Notes: generated from the letters alone by a model not told the origin. A DNA stretch of 64,000 nucleotides from Symsagittifera roscoffensis (GCF_963678635.1 NC_087063.1:23318701-23382700); one strand, 5' to 3'. Shown: positions 13,197 through 28,100, counted from the first letter of the stretch. Made by a program: numbers and translations.

Positions 13197-16100
13197 CGAG
13201 AGAAAGAGAAAGATAGAAACTGAAAAACTGTTTATTTTCAATGAACTCGATGGATGCCGTTTTTTTTTAATTTTTGTAGCTATTATAGTGTTACTTGGAC
13301 AGATCGTAATCCGTCCCTGCGAAATCGGAACTCGGACCTCATTTAGTGAACAAAAATTCACAACAAAAAAAAACTCCAATAAGTCTATACTGCTATTATA
13401 TATTGCTAAGTATGAAGTCTATAAAGTAATTTAGCTTTGCTGAATTGCTGATGTTTTTCGGTATGTTGATTTTTAGGTTTTGGATCAGACTTACGCTATA
13501 AGCAACGAAATTTTTGCTGATATTTAGGCTGAAGTGATGTCAATGAAAAGTACGTGGAACAAAAGAAATTTGTTCAGAGCAAATGGATTAGACTAAAGTT
13601 GTCCAAAAAGAAAGAAATTAGTGATTTCAGGAAAAAAAAAGAGAATTTCTTGCACTTTGCAGAGAAATTTGAGGTTAAACTTTCCTTCTTAAATTGAACA
13701 AGGCTATCAAGAGCGAAGTAGACGAGTAAGATTTTGTACCCAGTGTTAGGAATGAAGCTACTGTAGAATAGAGAGAGGCGTCTTTAGGTAAACGAAGAGA
13801 AATTTTAAATGAAAAAGAATTGCTTGTTTGGTATTTCTTAGTGCATCTGTTTTTTTTCTGAGACGCCATAAAGGCAATGATAGTAAAGTTTGGGGAGATT
13901 TGCGTAAGAGATTTAAAAGCGTTCAGAGACCGAGACTGGGTAATTGTTTTCAGTCTAAATCTCGAATGGCTTAAGTGAAAAGATGTTTGCTTGGATCATT
14001 CTTATAGGATTTCAGTACTTTATGTACTTTGATAAAGTTAGACAAAGACGATAAGACTTCGACTAAAATTATAAAAGATTTGATAAATTTTGAAAGTGAT
14101 CATGGAAACGAGCAGGAGGAGACTGAACAATCGTTTTTTTTGGGAAGAAACGTGTTTTAGGTGCAATAAAGTAGGACATATAGCAGCGCATTGTAGATCT
14201 AAGTTAGTGAATATGGATAACCAGTCATCCAGCGATATACCTACTGTGAAATGTTTCCAATGTTTAGAACCAGGCGACATAGCTAGATATTGTAAGACGA
14301 AGTAAGCAAAAAACAACACAACGGAAAAACAACTTTTGGCGGAAACAATTGAAACTCATTTCAGCATTTACAATTGAGCAGATAGTGTTGAGATTGGTTT
14401 AGTTATAGTTTCAGGTGCAACTTGCAGTATGATAAAGGACAAAAACCTAATTGTTCAGCTGGACAAAAATAATTGTGAAAAAGTGAAAACGCTAACAAAT
14501 TGAGCTGAATGTTTTAGGAAAAGGGAAAGTCGAGTTCGGTGTTATAAACTTCCACGAAATTATTGAAAACCTTACATACAGTGATTGTTTCTATGGAGCA
14601 GTGAGTTTAGAGAATTTGGCGTCAGACTCAAAATTCATTAGAGGAGGAGTAAGGGTTGTTGTTGGAGAAAATTCTTGTTTTTAGCAAAGAAATGGGACCA
14701 TTTATCCTCTAGGATAAATGGTCCCAGATTTTTTAATTAGCAAGGACAGATTTTTTAATTAGCAAATAATAAGATTTGGAAGCCAAAAAAAAGTTAGTGC
14801 TTTTGAAGAGAACAAACCTTTGTAATTCAAGGTCAAAAATACTTTTTTGGATAAACCGAGGGGAGAAGTTTGAAATGTTCTTAAGATAAACAAGAACCTA
14901 ATGAAAAACAGCGATAATGAACGGAACTCTACAAAACAAAAAAGACATGTGACCATTTTTGATCAACATAAGTCCGATATGCCCCGTTTTTAAACTGAAT
15001 TGAGTTTGAAAAAAAAAAAATTATATGCTTTATAGGCATTATCTCAGGGTCAGTTTCTTTCAAAGTAAAATTATTAAAGCCATTTGCAATTTGAAACATT
15101 GGTAGCAGAGAGTTGCAAATGTGTACGAGAACAAAGAATTCGAAAAAACAACGTGTTCAACTTTGTTTTTTTTTTACTTTTCAGGCTTCATTGCAGGCCA
15201 ACGTGTAAAAAACAAGAAAAAAAATTTATATTACGTTGAAGCTCATTAATTTTTAAATTTTGTTTATCATTGACTTTTTCGGTAAATTAATATATTGAGA
15301 AAAACTGGATCAATAGTTAAATATTTCGTTCCGCTGAAACTTTGGAAAACTACCCGGGTTGGCCGCCATAGACAAAAAATGCTATTTATACAGTTCCAAC
15401 CAAAAACATAAAACTATTTGTATTGAGAAAATAAAAAGAAGTCAAATTAGATAGGAAGCTCATAAAACTAGTAAGTGCTCAAAAAATAATCTCCAAACTT
15501 GTTGAAATAGAACAAAATTTGTTAAAAAAAAGATTTTTTCCTTGAAAAAATGCTAGTCATACAGTTCCATTCTATGGAAATTTATGACTAGCATTTTTTA
15601 AAACAAAAAAAAACAATTCGTATTGAGAAAACAATTTTATATCATGATATCATTTTTGAAGCTAGAAGTCATAAATTTTTTGTTTTTCTTGGTCTTAGCG
15701 CAAAAAAATTGAAGTGAAATTGAAAAGATTGAAACGCGAGAAATATATAGACAGAATATATGGAAAAAATATATATTACGTTAAAGTTCTTTGGTTTTTT
15801 TATGTTTTGTTTGTCATGACTTTTTTCGATATAATATTCTACTTAGCAAAAACTGGATGAGCAGATAAATTTTTTATTCCGCTGAAGTTTCTGAAAAATG
15901 CCCGGGTTGATCACCATAGACAAAAAAAGTTAATCATACAATTTCAAACAAATTTTCTATGAAAAAATGCTAGACATACAGTTCCCATACTATGGGAACT
16001 GTATGACTAGCACTTTTTCAAAACAAAAAAAAAACATTTTTTATTGTAAAAAAGGGTTAGTTATAAGGCTCAAAAAACTAGTCAGTTGTCATATGTTAAT

Positions 16101-19100
16101 CTCCAAACTTGTTCAAAAAGACAAAAAGATTTCAAAAAAGATTTTCTCTTGAAAAAATGCTAATCATACAGTTTTCATACTATTAGAACTGCATGACTAG
16201 AATTTTTTAAAAAACATAAAGCAGTTTGTATTTACAAAACAAAAAGAAGTTAAGTTAGTTAGAAAATCTCCAAACTTGTTGAAATAGACAAAAAAGTTAT
16301 CAAGAAAATGCAATTTTTTCTTGAAAAAATGCTAATCATACAGTTTCCATATTTTTCAGGCTTCATTTCGGGCTAACGTATAAAAAACAAGGAAACAAAA
16401 AAACAACAAAAAAAGTTCGCAAAATATATATACATATTATGTCGAAGCTCTTTGATTTTCTACATTTTGTTTATCATTGATTCTTTTCGATAAATTAATC
16501 TTTTTAGCAAAAACTGGATCAATAGATAATTGTTTTATTCCACTGAAATTCGGATAACTGCCCGGGTTGACCGCCATAGACAAAAAATGCTACTCATACA
16601 GTTCCATAAAATTTCTCTATGAAAAATTCTAGACATACAGTTCGCATACTATGGAAACTGTATGACTAACATTTTTTAAAAACAAAAAAGAAACAATTTT
16701 ATGAGAAAAAAAAAGTTAGTTCTAAGGCTTAAAAAACTAGTGAAATGTCATACGTTATTTTCCAAACTTGTTGCAATAGACAAAAATACTCAAAAAAGAG
16801 ACTTTTTTCTTGAAAAAAAGCTATTCATACAGTTTTCATACTATGGGAACTGTATGACTAGAATTTTTTAAAACAAAAAAAAAACAATTCGTACTGAGAA
16901 AACAACTTTATATCATGATAATGAATTTTGAAGCTACAAGTCATTGATGTTTTGTTTTTCGTACCGCGAGAAATCAAAATTGAACGTAAGCAAACCTTAA
17001 CATTTTCATGAAAAAAAAACAAAAAAAAATCACCGAGACTTATATCAAAGTATGTTCATTACTCTTAATTACTGGGGGGCTATAAGGGGGAAGAACCAAA
17101 AAACCAGAAATTTACTTAATTAAATTTAAAGCATGCTCCTGCTGAAATGACCTGAATGCTTCCATTTTTCGAAAAAAAATAACGGGCTCTTTTCGAGCTA
17201 CTGCTTCAATTTCTTCTCAAACCATATATACAAAAACCTATTAAAATTGAATATTCTTTCTCTAAACGGTTTATCAATTACGTCAGCAAGAGCAATTGAT
17301 CAAAGTATTGCCACATTTTGTACCATTAAACTACTGTATAGCAAGTTTTACACAATTTTATATTGAGCCAAAAATTAATTATATCTACGAAAATTGGGGG
17401 CTTGAATTTGAAAAATAGCCAAACAATGAAAGATTTATGCTAGGACGGCTTTTCAAATGCAGCCCATTTTTGGAGCTCGAAATAAAAACTTTCTTGATTC
17501 TGCCGTCCCACCCACCTGCTGTTTTAAATAAGCTTAACTTTTGTTCACGCGGTCCAAATCGAATTGCTAAGAAAATTTGAGGTAGTTACAGAATTTACAA
17601 CACTTTTTGTTTTCTTGTATTATCTTGCAAAATTAAAGATTATACTGTCAAATTGATGTTTAAGTCTGGCGGGGGAGAGAAAAAGGGTAGAAGAGCCATA
17701 GTTTAATTCTGATAATCTAAGGAAGATAAGTGCCCCCAAGGAAGATACAGACTACTTAAAGTCAAATGGGAAGTTATCTCAAAAATATTTCGATTAGATT
17801 CTGAAAATTAAAAATATTGCCAACTTTAGCAATTGATGTGTTCTCCTGATTTCTTCTCAGGACAAATTTTTCTGTTTTTTTTCTTTTTGATGTTTTTTCA
17901 ATATCATTTGATTTTTGAGCTCAAAATTACAAAAAATACAGCTGCAACTATTTTATACCGACTTTCGAATTAAGTGAGGAACAATTATGCTCGGGTTTTT
18001 TTTCAGACCATTCTTACAAAACTCTGGTCCTTCGTGGGCTCGATCTTTTGATCAGCATGTTGCCAGTCGAATGTGTGCACCACAAAATTTACCTGCCCTG
18101 GGTCTGCCTAAAATAGTTTGTTTTATCGTCCCGCACTACTAAATTGTTCCAAATAGAATTGAGTGAGCTGATTGATTTTACTTTAACTCAAACTCGAACC
18201 ATGTACGACTCAATTTGCAACACGTCGTTTTTGATATTGTCATCCTAAAACTCATTTGTTTTGCCAATGTTGATTTTACCCCAAGTTATCAGAGACCAAT
18301 TAAAGTGCAGTCGGAAAATTCGGGGTTTTGCCCTGATACGACCAGCATTGTTCTTTAAACGTGGCAAATTATCCAGCACTACAAATCGTTACAATCTGAA
18401 TTGAGCTAACTGGTCTTGTTAATGCAACGCACAATTTAAATGCCAACTCTCAAAATTTGATAATATCAGCCCAAAATTCATAGTTTTTCTAACATTTAAT
18501 TAACTGAAAACTATTCGAGACCAATTAAAAGGCAGGGCTTTACCCTGCTACAAACAGTGTTGTAAAAAATTATGAGGGTTTGAAAATTACGCATTTGAGA
18601 TAACAAGCGCCCGATAAATTTTGATTGCATAAAGCGTAAGCGGGAAACTAAATCATTCCAAACTGAAATGAGTGAAGCAGCTTAACCTTATTCGATCGCT
18701 TACAGGTGCAAAATAGGTCAATTTCCTCTTAACACAAATTATGGGGATCAAATTTGAGACTGATTTTATAAATACCATGATTCAAACTCGAACAAATTCG
18801 CAATAAATTTTATTGCATAAGTAACGGAAGTAACGGAATACTTGTGCTCGGTGTGATTTTTTTCTTCAGACAAAATGAGACTTTTTACTTAAGAGTTTTT
18901 GACGCATTTTTTTTGTATCAGCCAAAAGGTATTGTTGTGCTAAATTCAAATTTGAAAAATTATTTTACCTATGATAATTTTTCATAAAGTTATGAGAGTT
19001 TAAAGATCGCCAATATGGCCAATTTAGGACAATTAACGCGAGATATTTTTCGCGCTAATAACAAAAAAAAATGTTCCAAATTGGTTTAAGCAAGCTATTC

Positions 19101-22100
19101 ATCATAATTTATATGTCACTAGGAGCAAAATCTATCACTTTGTACTTTATATGGCGTGTGGGGGATGATTTGAAAAACTCAAATTTTTTGTAACTTTTTC
19201 TCGAAAATTTTATCATTTTTTAAAGCAAACTCTGCTTCATAAATCTTATAAAACAGTCGGAATATTCAGGGGTTTGCTCTGATACGAGCAGTCATGTTCC
19301 ATTAAAAGGATAGCGGCTATTAAAAACATTGAAAAAAAGCCATCAGACTGTTGGAAAAGAGTCAATGATTGCAAGAAAACAGAAAAACTATGTGTTCTGT
19401 GGTATATTTTTGTTACTCTTGCATCCAAACTTCACCTTTTCGAAGCAAAAAATTGGATAAAATCAACTAAATCCGAAAAATTTTGCTGCCTCATTCAAAC
19501 GCATCAATTTTGTTGTCGATTAGTTATTATGAGAATTGTACGTTGAATATGTTTCTTTTTTAGACGTTTTAAAAACATCATAACTTCTGGGCGGGGTTCC
19601 TGGATGGCTTCTGCCAGGAAGTCCAGAATTGCCATAGACGCTTTTTTTCCTAAAAGGAAATCCAAAAATTCCCCTGGCTATTTAATCCGGGAGATCACCT
19701 GAGGGAGAATGACAAGGTAGTTTGCTGTGAGTGAGTAGACCGTCTTCCATTCACAGCCCGACATGCCCGCAATGGAGTAGGTAAAATCCGGGCAGATTTG
19801 ACAGTGGAAGTTGGTCGCGTTCACAAACCCCTAAATCACAAAAAAAAGAAACATGATTATAATTTAAGCAAGAGTATCAAGTCACTGTTCAAGCAGAAGC
19901 AGGGAATGTTCAGACCTCCTTTCTCATTTATAAAAAAAACAGAATATCGTTTTTTTAACTTAAGAAAATGTGCTTTTTCAAGTGAAATGATAGTCCCGCG
20001 AATTTTAAGGGGCTTTAATAAAAAATATTTTACCAATCATTTAAAACAGAATGTTTGTTAAAAGTAGATTTCGTCAGCGAAACCTCCGAAGAGAAACTTT
20101 GGCTAATTTTTGCAGAAAAATTGAAAAAATAAAACCTTCAAATCATTGTTTGAGAATACTTTAAAAACATTTTTCGGTAATCTGAATCACGGTTAAAAGG
20201 GTTTTTATTTTAATGTGATATTTAAGAAAATTTAAATTGCGTGAAAGAAACACCCATGGTCGCTTTGCTCTTGAGTATGAAGAAGAAGAAGAAAGAACAC
20301 TTGAATTACTATACAATAAAGAGCCGAGGCATCAGTGTAGCAAAGGGTAAATAATAAAATTGGTTATAAATTCATTGGTTACATCAAACAAAAACAAAAC
20401 ATCAGAAAACAAGCAATAAACAAAACAAAAAAAAACAAAATCGGTTACAGTTCGGAAATTGGTTGATTAAAGTATATGAAGTTTCGGATACTATAGAAAA
20501 ATAAAGATTTAAGAATTAGGAACAAGCTGGTAATAAAACTTTACAAACAATTTTACAGATAGTCCAATTATACAGCGTACATACAGAGTATATACAGTTT
20601 CTCTTTCAAGCAATGTGTGAAAAATTAAACTGAATTAAAACATATAGAACTAGCAAAAACGGAAATCACGCCACGTATTTGTATTAGTACATATAGGATT
20701 GTTTCTCAATTCACTCACGTAAAATTCTTTCAATTTTTTCTTGAATTCTGTTTTCGATTTTTCTAAATTGCGCAAAATTATGGGCAGTGAATTCCATTTT
20801 TTAGAAGTCAAATGAAAAAATGATTTTTGTAGAGAAGCAGTCGAACAATGTTTGTCAAAAATAATTTGTATCGTTCTTTCGTTGAGCCTATAACTGGCAG
20901 TCGGTAGTCTCAGTGTATTATCAAAAGCCTTCTTTTTGTTTGTAAGATATTGGTATAAGTATGTTATACACTTTAACTTAATTCTTTTCTCGATTCCAAT
21001 GAACGATTTGCTAATGCGAAGAAGGGAAGAAGATTTAAATTTCGATCTGAAATATGTTCTTTTTAGCGCCCAGTTCAACTGTTTCTCCAGAGATAGCATC
21101 AAAGTAGCATTAATTTGTTGTAAAAAAATTGCTGAATAATCTAAATGTGATAAAAACAAGACAATGAAGCAAGGCAACTAATGATAATGTCGGCAGTTGT
21201 TGTCCAATTGTATCAATAGTTTTAATCCTTTGGGCCATTTTTTGGAGAATTGTTTTGATTTGAGCATGAAAAGATAAACTTGAATCAAGAATTATGCCTA
21301 AATATTTGCATTTTGATTTTTTGGCTACATAATGCCCACTAATTACTAGTTTATCAGTATCCACATTTTTGCTATCTTTTTTTTGACAAAATGTTATAAA
21401 TTCCTATTTAGATGCATTCAGATTCAATTGGTTCTCTGCAAAAAATTCCGTTAGATTATTGAGTGATTTTTGCAATCGATTCAAAGCATCCTCAGAAATT
21501 ATAGAAGAGGAAAAAACCATACAGTCGTCAGCATATTGAACTAAAGTACAACCTTCATATAATCGCTCTTGTATGTCATTAACATATAAATTGAACAACA
21601 ACAGACCAAGTTCCTTGTGGGACACCTCGTTTTATTTCAATCCAGTCTGAAAAAATTCCATTGACGTTTACTCTTTGAATACGTTTGTTTAGGAAGCTAG
21701 CAATTAAAGCATTTGCTCCTTTTGAAAAACCGAGAGAAAGCATTTTTTCAATTAAAACTTCATGCGAAATAGAATCAAAAGCCTTGGACAGATCTAATAA
21801 AGCTGCATGTACGATTTTTTTTGAATCTATTTGATTTCGAATACTTTCTGTCACATAAACAATAGCATCTTGTGTTGAAATATTTTGCGAAATCCGAATT
21901 GAAATGGTGTCATTATTTGAAATTTGTCAAGATGTTCTGTTATTTGGGCATGTAAAATTTTTTCAAAAATTTTAGAAAAAGCACAAGTTATTGATATTGG
22001 CCGATAATTTTTTGCATCCATTGGGTCATCTTTTTTAAACAAAGCGGTTACGTTTGCTTTTTTCAGTTCGATCGGGAAAATGTTCTCATCTAAGCAAGTA

Positions 22101-25100
22101 TTTATGACAAAAGTTAAATGTGGAACTATAACTGATTGACCGTCAATGATTGCCCAAGCAGGTACGGTACAAGGTCCGAGAGGTTTTCTAACATTGATTT
22201 TTCGAACTATATCAAAGCATTGCTTCACTGTAATGTGTTGAAAATGAAAAGGTACAGATTCAGAGGCAGATTTGTTTTAATTCGGAGGCTTTTTAGCGCC
22301 GAAAAATTCGCCTAAGTTTGAAAAAATATAATTTAAATGATTGGCAATTTTTTTGTCTTGGGTTATCATTTCACTGAAGGAATTTCGTAGAACTGTAATT
22401 CGATTGTTGCCAGAACATGTACCTCTAACTTGGTTAATATATTTCCATTTTTGTTGGATAGTGCTGAGAAGTGAAAAACAATTTTTTGAATGATCGAGTT
22501 GTTTACTTCTAATCAATTGGCTCATTTGATTACGTAAAAACTGGTACTTTGACCAATTATCGCTTGTGCTTTGACTGCGATATGATCTGAGCGAATTCTG
22601 TTTTTTAGTCAACAATTGCTGACATTCTGAATCGAACCATTCCGTTTTCAACACGTTTTTTGGTTTAAAATTACGAACAAACTTTTTTTCGATAGGAGCA
22701 TGTTGCTGTAGAGCACAAGAAATTAAATAAATCATCGTCGAGAACATGTTTTGTGCGTCTGTACATTGATATAAGAGATACCAAGGAAGAGCGGAGAGTG
22801 AATTGCAAAATTCATTTTTCTGATAATTTTTCTTATTGAAAGTCGAAATTATCCTCGGTAAAATTTTGCCGCATTTAATATCCGTCAAAATGAATGAAGC
22901 AAAATGGTCGGTTTTATAAGGTGTATCAAAACAAAATTCAATGCCGTTTGTTTCATAGTCACTGATTATGTAGTCGATATGAGTTTTTGTTGAGGAACTA
23001 ATTCTGGTCTCATCGTTTGGACAAAAAACCTTCAATCCATATGGAATAATTATAGAATCTAAATTTTCTTTTTCTTTGCTATCCAGATAATTTATGTTAT
23101 AATCACCCAGAAGCGTAATTTTATTAGAAACTGAAAATGCATTATCTATGTTAAGCGTTAATTGTTCCAAAAAATCAATAAACTTTGATCTGCTTGGGTT
23201 ATAACACAAATTAACTAACATTTTTTCTTTACTCGAAATGTTAAATGTAGATTTGCACTCAACCCACACTGACTCATATTTTTCTTTATCAAAAATAAAT
23301 ATAAATCAGGCCTCAATTTCGGAGCCAATTTGACTGGTATATATAACAAAACGCCACCGCCTTTCTTTTTTACCGCTGATTGCCTATCATATCTGAACAT
23401 CGCATGCGTTCTAGGTTGGAAATTCCATAAATTGTCACTATCTTCTTTTTTAAGCCACATTTCGGAAATTCCTATAATTGTATTTTCGCCCATATCATCA
23501 AGAATATTTTTCAATTGCATCCGTTTTCTAATAATACTTTGAAAATTCAAATGAACAAATTTAAGATTTGCACAATTTTTTGAGCAGATACCGTAGACTG
23601 TTTCAATGGTTTCAATAGGACCAGGGTTTTTTTCAACATCCCCATTTTGGGTCAGTAACAACGCAAAAAGGAAAAGATGAGTCAGTGTGGTAGCTCTCCG
23701 CTCATTTATCCCACATTTCGATGATAATATCTTTTGCTGGCAGCTTAGATAGCCCCAGTAAACAATAGTTTTTTCTTTAGTTTCCATCTGAGCCTTGGAA
23801 ATTAGAAAAATTGCACAAAACAACCAGAATTTAATATTCAGCATAATAAGTTAAATAAATTAAATATTCGCAGCAATTAATCGAAACTTCGAAGTGTTCA
23901 TTTCCATTTACGAATAATAATCGCAGGCAACTATTTTTTTCTCCTTTTGGTCATCCTGTGATATTTGCGAAGTTCGAATAGGAAAGCACTGAGTTTGTGA
24001 GATCTTCCAACCAACTTCGGGTTTGTTTGATGTAATCAAGATCTCAAGCTGCCGGAGAATTTGCATTAAAACATAGCTACAAAAAACCAACAACGCATCT
24101 TGAGCCGGATAATAAAATTTTGAAAATTTTGTTGTTTTGTATTATATTTTGCTGTTTATTTTTTCGTATTTTGCTTCTCTACTTGCTCTTTTTGCCCTTA
24201 TAAGAGAGCAAATTAATTTTGTCGACGAATACTTAAGACGTCTGAAAACAGGCTTAACTTGTCTAAGGACAATCTCCCAGACTGGGTTCTTTTAAGATGA
24301 TATTAATCAAAATTATTTTGATGAATGTGTGGAAATATACTGGAAGCAATTAATTATCATTATATAATACATAATTTGCTTGCCTGGAAGTTTATTTTGC
24401 AGGTCCTGATGCAGGATGAGCAGCCGAGGTTGTTGATGAAGGGGGAGAAGCCCCGGTCCACCGCACATGATCGTGGACACATACTGGACGACTGCATGAC
24501 TTGGATGGAACGGGCAGACAAATCGGCCAAGTAGAAACTGGGAGGGTCGCACGCCTAAACATGAACGCGCTTTTATCGATGATGTCCTTGCGGCGTTGTG
24601 GTACATCGATAGTGATGGCTCCCAGCAACCATATGATTGCGGGTTCAAATCGCATGTACGCTGCAGTTTACAAGGTGAGCTCTTATAAGATAGTCAGAGC
24701 CTAGTTAACCTTAAATAATTAACCTTCGAGCTAGGTCTCTGGATGGTTAACCTGAAAAAAAAAACGTATCATATAGTGCAAATGACCATACCCCATAATC
24801 CATTACGTTTACCCATTTATTTTCAGCAATTTCGCTCGCAAATTTGATCGAACTTTAAATCTGAGCTGACAGAACGATAACTCAAAAATGCTTTTCCTAT
24901 CAGGGCAAAACTGAATGTTTCGATTGCTCTTTATCCTAAATGAATGTTTTTTGGCAAAATACTGATAACACTTTCAAAAGTTTCACACAATCACGCAATT
25001 AAAAAGAAAAAATTGACTAGTTTTTTTTAAAACTCAACTTTTCAAGTTTCAAGAAAAAATAGATGACCCTAGAGCTCTTTAAATTCCTAGATTAATTTGA

Positions 25101-28100
25101 TGACTGTAACTTTTATTAAATCAACCAATTTTGAAGAAACTGGATCAATAATAAGCTGTTTGTTTTGCTGGGAAATCTGAAAACTCAATTCCACTTTCTA
25201 AACTAGAAGTCGATAACGTTTTTTTGATAGTTCAATTTAACTTACTTTCATCAAAAATCAAATAATATGCCAGAATACGCTAATAGCTCTAACCATTGCG
25301 TAAGTTGTGAACTGGATTCGCATTTGAGTCACGTTTGCCTCAGGCTTCTTTTTGCCGGCTGGTGATGACAAGTTGAGGAAAGCTGCCAACTGTTGACTCG
25401 TCCTCACCATCTGAGCCGTGTACTTGTTCTCCTGAGACGTCATAGCTTGTCCGAACATCTGCGTATAAAACATTATTGCCAATCAAAATCTTTTAAAAAT
25501 TCCTCCAGTAATGATTTCTGGCTTTTCTGGAATTCAGCCTGTCTGCCAAGCGGGACCCCTTCCAGCTAAAAATTTAAATATTTTCAGATAAAAGCAAAAA
25601 TACAGAAATTGTTAAGCCACGCGCTGCTTATAATTTTCGGATCATGATCATATTAACATCCTCCTCCTAACACGCCTAGGAGAAACTATTCTACCCTAGA
25701 CATTTTCATCAGGTCATCATCAAACCTGTACACCAAAAAACAAAATTTGCTCAAAAAGAGGGAGGAGTTGACACCTTCACAAAAAAAAGCCAACCAAGAT
25801 CAACAAGACGACAACGTAGAACCGGTTGCATTTGCCGAAGTTACATCAGCAAATGGGAGGGAAGTCTTACTTCAAAGTAGCAACATTGCCATGGTTATCC
25901 AAGAAGAAATTGAAACTTAAAGAAGGCAGACTATTAAGAAGAAGAGAAAAAATGGACATTCACTCAATCTGATGTCTGGGGGGAATCGATAAAATCACTG
26001 GCGGATTTGGGAAGCCCAATGTCTTTATTGAATGAACACATAGCAGCAAGTTTCAAAAAAACAGTGAAAAATGCCGGTTGGAACAAAATCAGAATGAAGT
26101 AAGGGCACATAACCAAGCTTGCTAGAACGGAATGTTCATTGAACCAATAGGTAGACTGATCATACCAATAGCATCAAGAGGATGGGCAGTACAGTCGGCG
26201 CACTTCTTAGTGGTAGATAGACACCGAACAAGCTTAGTAGGACAAAAAAAAACCTACCGAAGATCGGAATCAAATTAGAACCAGAGAAACCGAAACATCA
26301 AATGTTACTAATCGTTTAAACGCAGGATGAGTCAGACCCCGCTATCCCAAATCACGCGAATAAAAATTACCGAGGCTTATGCACAAATTTCGGAAAATCA
26401 AAAAACCACATGAAAAAACAGACTTAAGGAAAAACTATAAGGCGACAGAACAGAAAGAGAGGAGTTTGGCAGTAAACCGGCAAGAAATCAATAAACTCAA
26501 AGCGACAAACAAATAATTAGTCCCAATTCAGCGACAAACAAATTATTAGCCGCAATCGTAATTACCTTTAGGAAAAACCAATCAATCAAATCGTCCCTGG
26601 ACTTTGAGCAACCTAACAAAAAACACACAGAACAAATACCAGATGCCGAACTTTGAACTCCTGCTGAACAATACCAACCAAATAATCAGAGAGCCAGGCG
26701 AAGAGAAATGTTCTACTGGACACTGAATTTGAGATATACAAACGCACAAAACCCATTGAATAGTTAAAACAAAGAAAAAGAGGAAAAGCTACAGGTATGT
26801 GCCAATTTCAAACGCGAGTTTAACGACCAACTGATGTGTCAGCCAATTTTCAGAAAGCAATCAATCCTACTCCAACAAAAATTAATAGTTTATTTGCAAT
26901 TCTGAACGACGGAAAGGTGTTGACAAAAAACATGAATGAGCTACAGCTCACACTAGATAAAATGAAAATGATTAAATGGGTCATATCCTGGCTCATATAA
27001 AAATTTGCATGCAAAAAGTCAAAATATAATTTTCAACAAGTTTTTTGAAGGAACTAGACTATTTATGAAGAATATGGAGGCAATCAAAAACCTAAAATCT
27101 CCAAAAACACACAAGCAACTGAAACTTCAATGTGGGTCTATTCATGATTTAACAAATTAAATCCCCAAGCTATCCGCCAAAAAGCACAGCTTAGTTCACG
27201 TTTAAAAACAGCGAAAAAATTAGCTTTAATTTGGCTGAAAGTGACGAAGAAATTTTCAAGTAGGTGATTTAACTGGTAGCCGAAATCACCAAAAACAGGC
27301 ATTACGGCCAAACCCAGAAACCAGGCTAATCTAAGAGCGACCTTGGAAAAAGATTTCCTTGAAGATTGGGTGCTATTTTCGCACGCGTCAAGTTTCTTAG
27401 AACGATTTTTATTTTATTTTATTAGGCTTGTTTGACCAGTAGAACACCTCAACTATTGCCTTTTTGGTGAAACTCTCACATTATTTACAGACCACTAAGA
27501 CCTTTTAGGTGAATAAAACGCAGCGGAAAAACCCAAAAACAAGGCGACTCAGGCAAAGTAGATGGATCGATAAATCAATACCATTAGTTTTGTCGTCAAG
27601 CATATAGCAGTCTCAAAAATCCGACTAGGTGACTAGTCATCTAGACAACCCGTTAGCCCGGTACTTTCAGCGAGAAATTGCGATGAGATGATTGTCAATG
27701 CACCGCATTCATTATGATTTTAGAAAACTTAGACAATCTAATGCTTAACAATTTAGCCAAAAAGAATAGAGCACCAACCAATTTGCTTGACAAGCGAAAA
27801 AACAAGCGTCAACAAATTGACTCCGTCTTAAACGCCTGGACAAAGCAGCTTTTGTTCAAGGTTAAAAATTCAGACAAAAATTATTTGACAAGAAACCTAA
27901 ACAGCAATCTGAAAAAAAATCGTTTTTTACCAATCATGGAACAACAAGAAACCAGAAATGTTGAAAAATACACCCAACAGAAACCAAAACACCAAAGCAA
28001 AAGAAAACGGCTCTTTTTCCTTTTCCCCCCACCTCACTCAAACATGAATTTTATGGTCTAACGAGTGTTTTAACAAGGTTGATTATGAAGATCAAATATG

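Larger units (their letters stand above)
20275..23950 (-). mobile_element. CR1/L2-type LINE, nearly full-length, decayed
   Basis: Open frames in order on the minus strand give an N-terminal leader with a 2A-like motif, an APE endonuclease, a reverse transcriptase and the typical CR1/L2 C-terminal tail (SFFHLTSKKWNSLP). The 3' end is taken at a (TTC)n tract, plus-strand GAAGAAGAAGAAG at 20281-20294. The 5' end is not defined; no ORF1 with a PHD or RRM-like domain was recognised. It lies in the same orientation as the receptor gene, inside the intron between exons 11 and 12. Confidence 0.85.

Noticed and set aside
13044..13434. Open frames on both strands rich in Glu/Arg/Lys or Ser/Leu
   Set aside because: Created by the GA/GAAA microsatellite; no conserved content.
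15549..16868. Regular hairpin repeats considered as a CRISPR array
   Set aside because: Spacing is irregular, units are long and AT-rich, and the context is an animal intron; these are transposon-derived inverted repeats.
24590..24665. Possible tRNA gene
   Set aside because: T arm and an anticodon-like arm can be drawn but the D arm and acceptor stem do not pair well; kept only as a possible SINE head.
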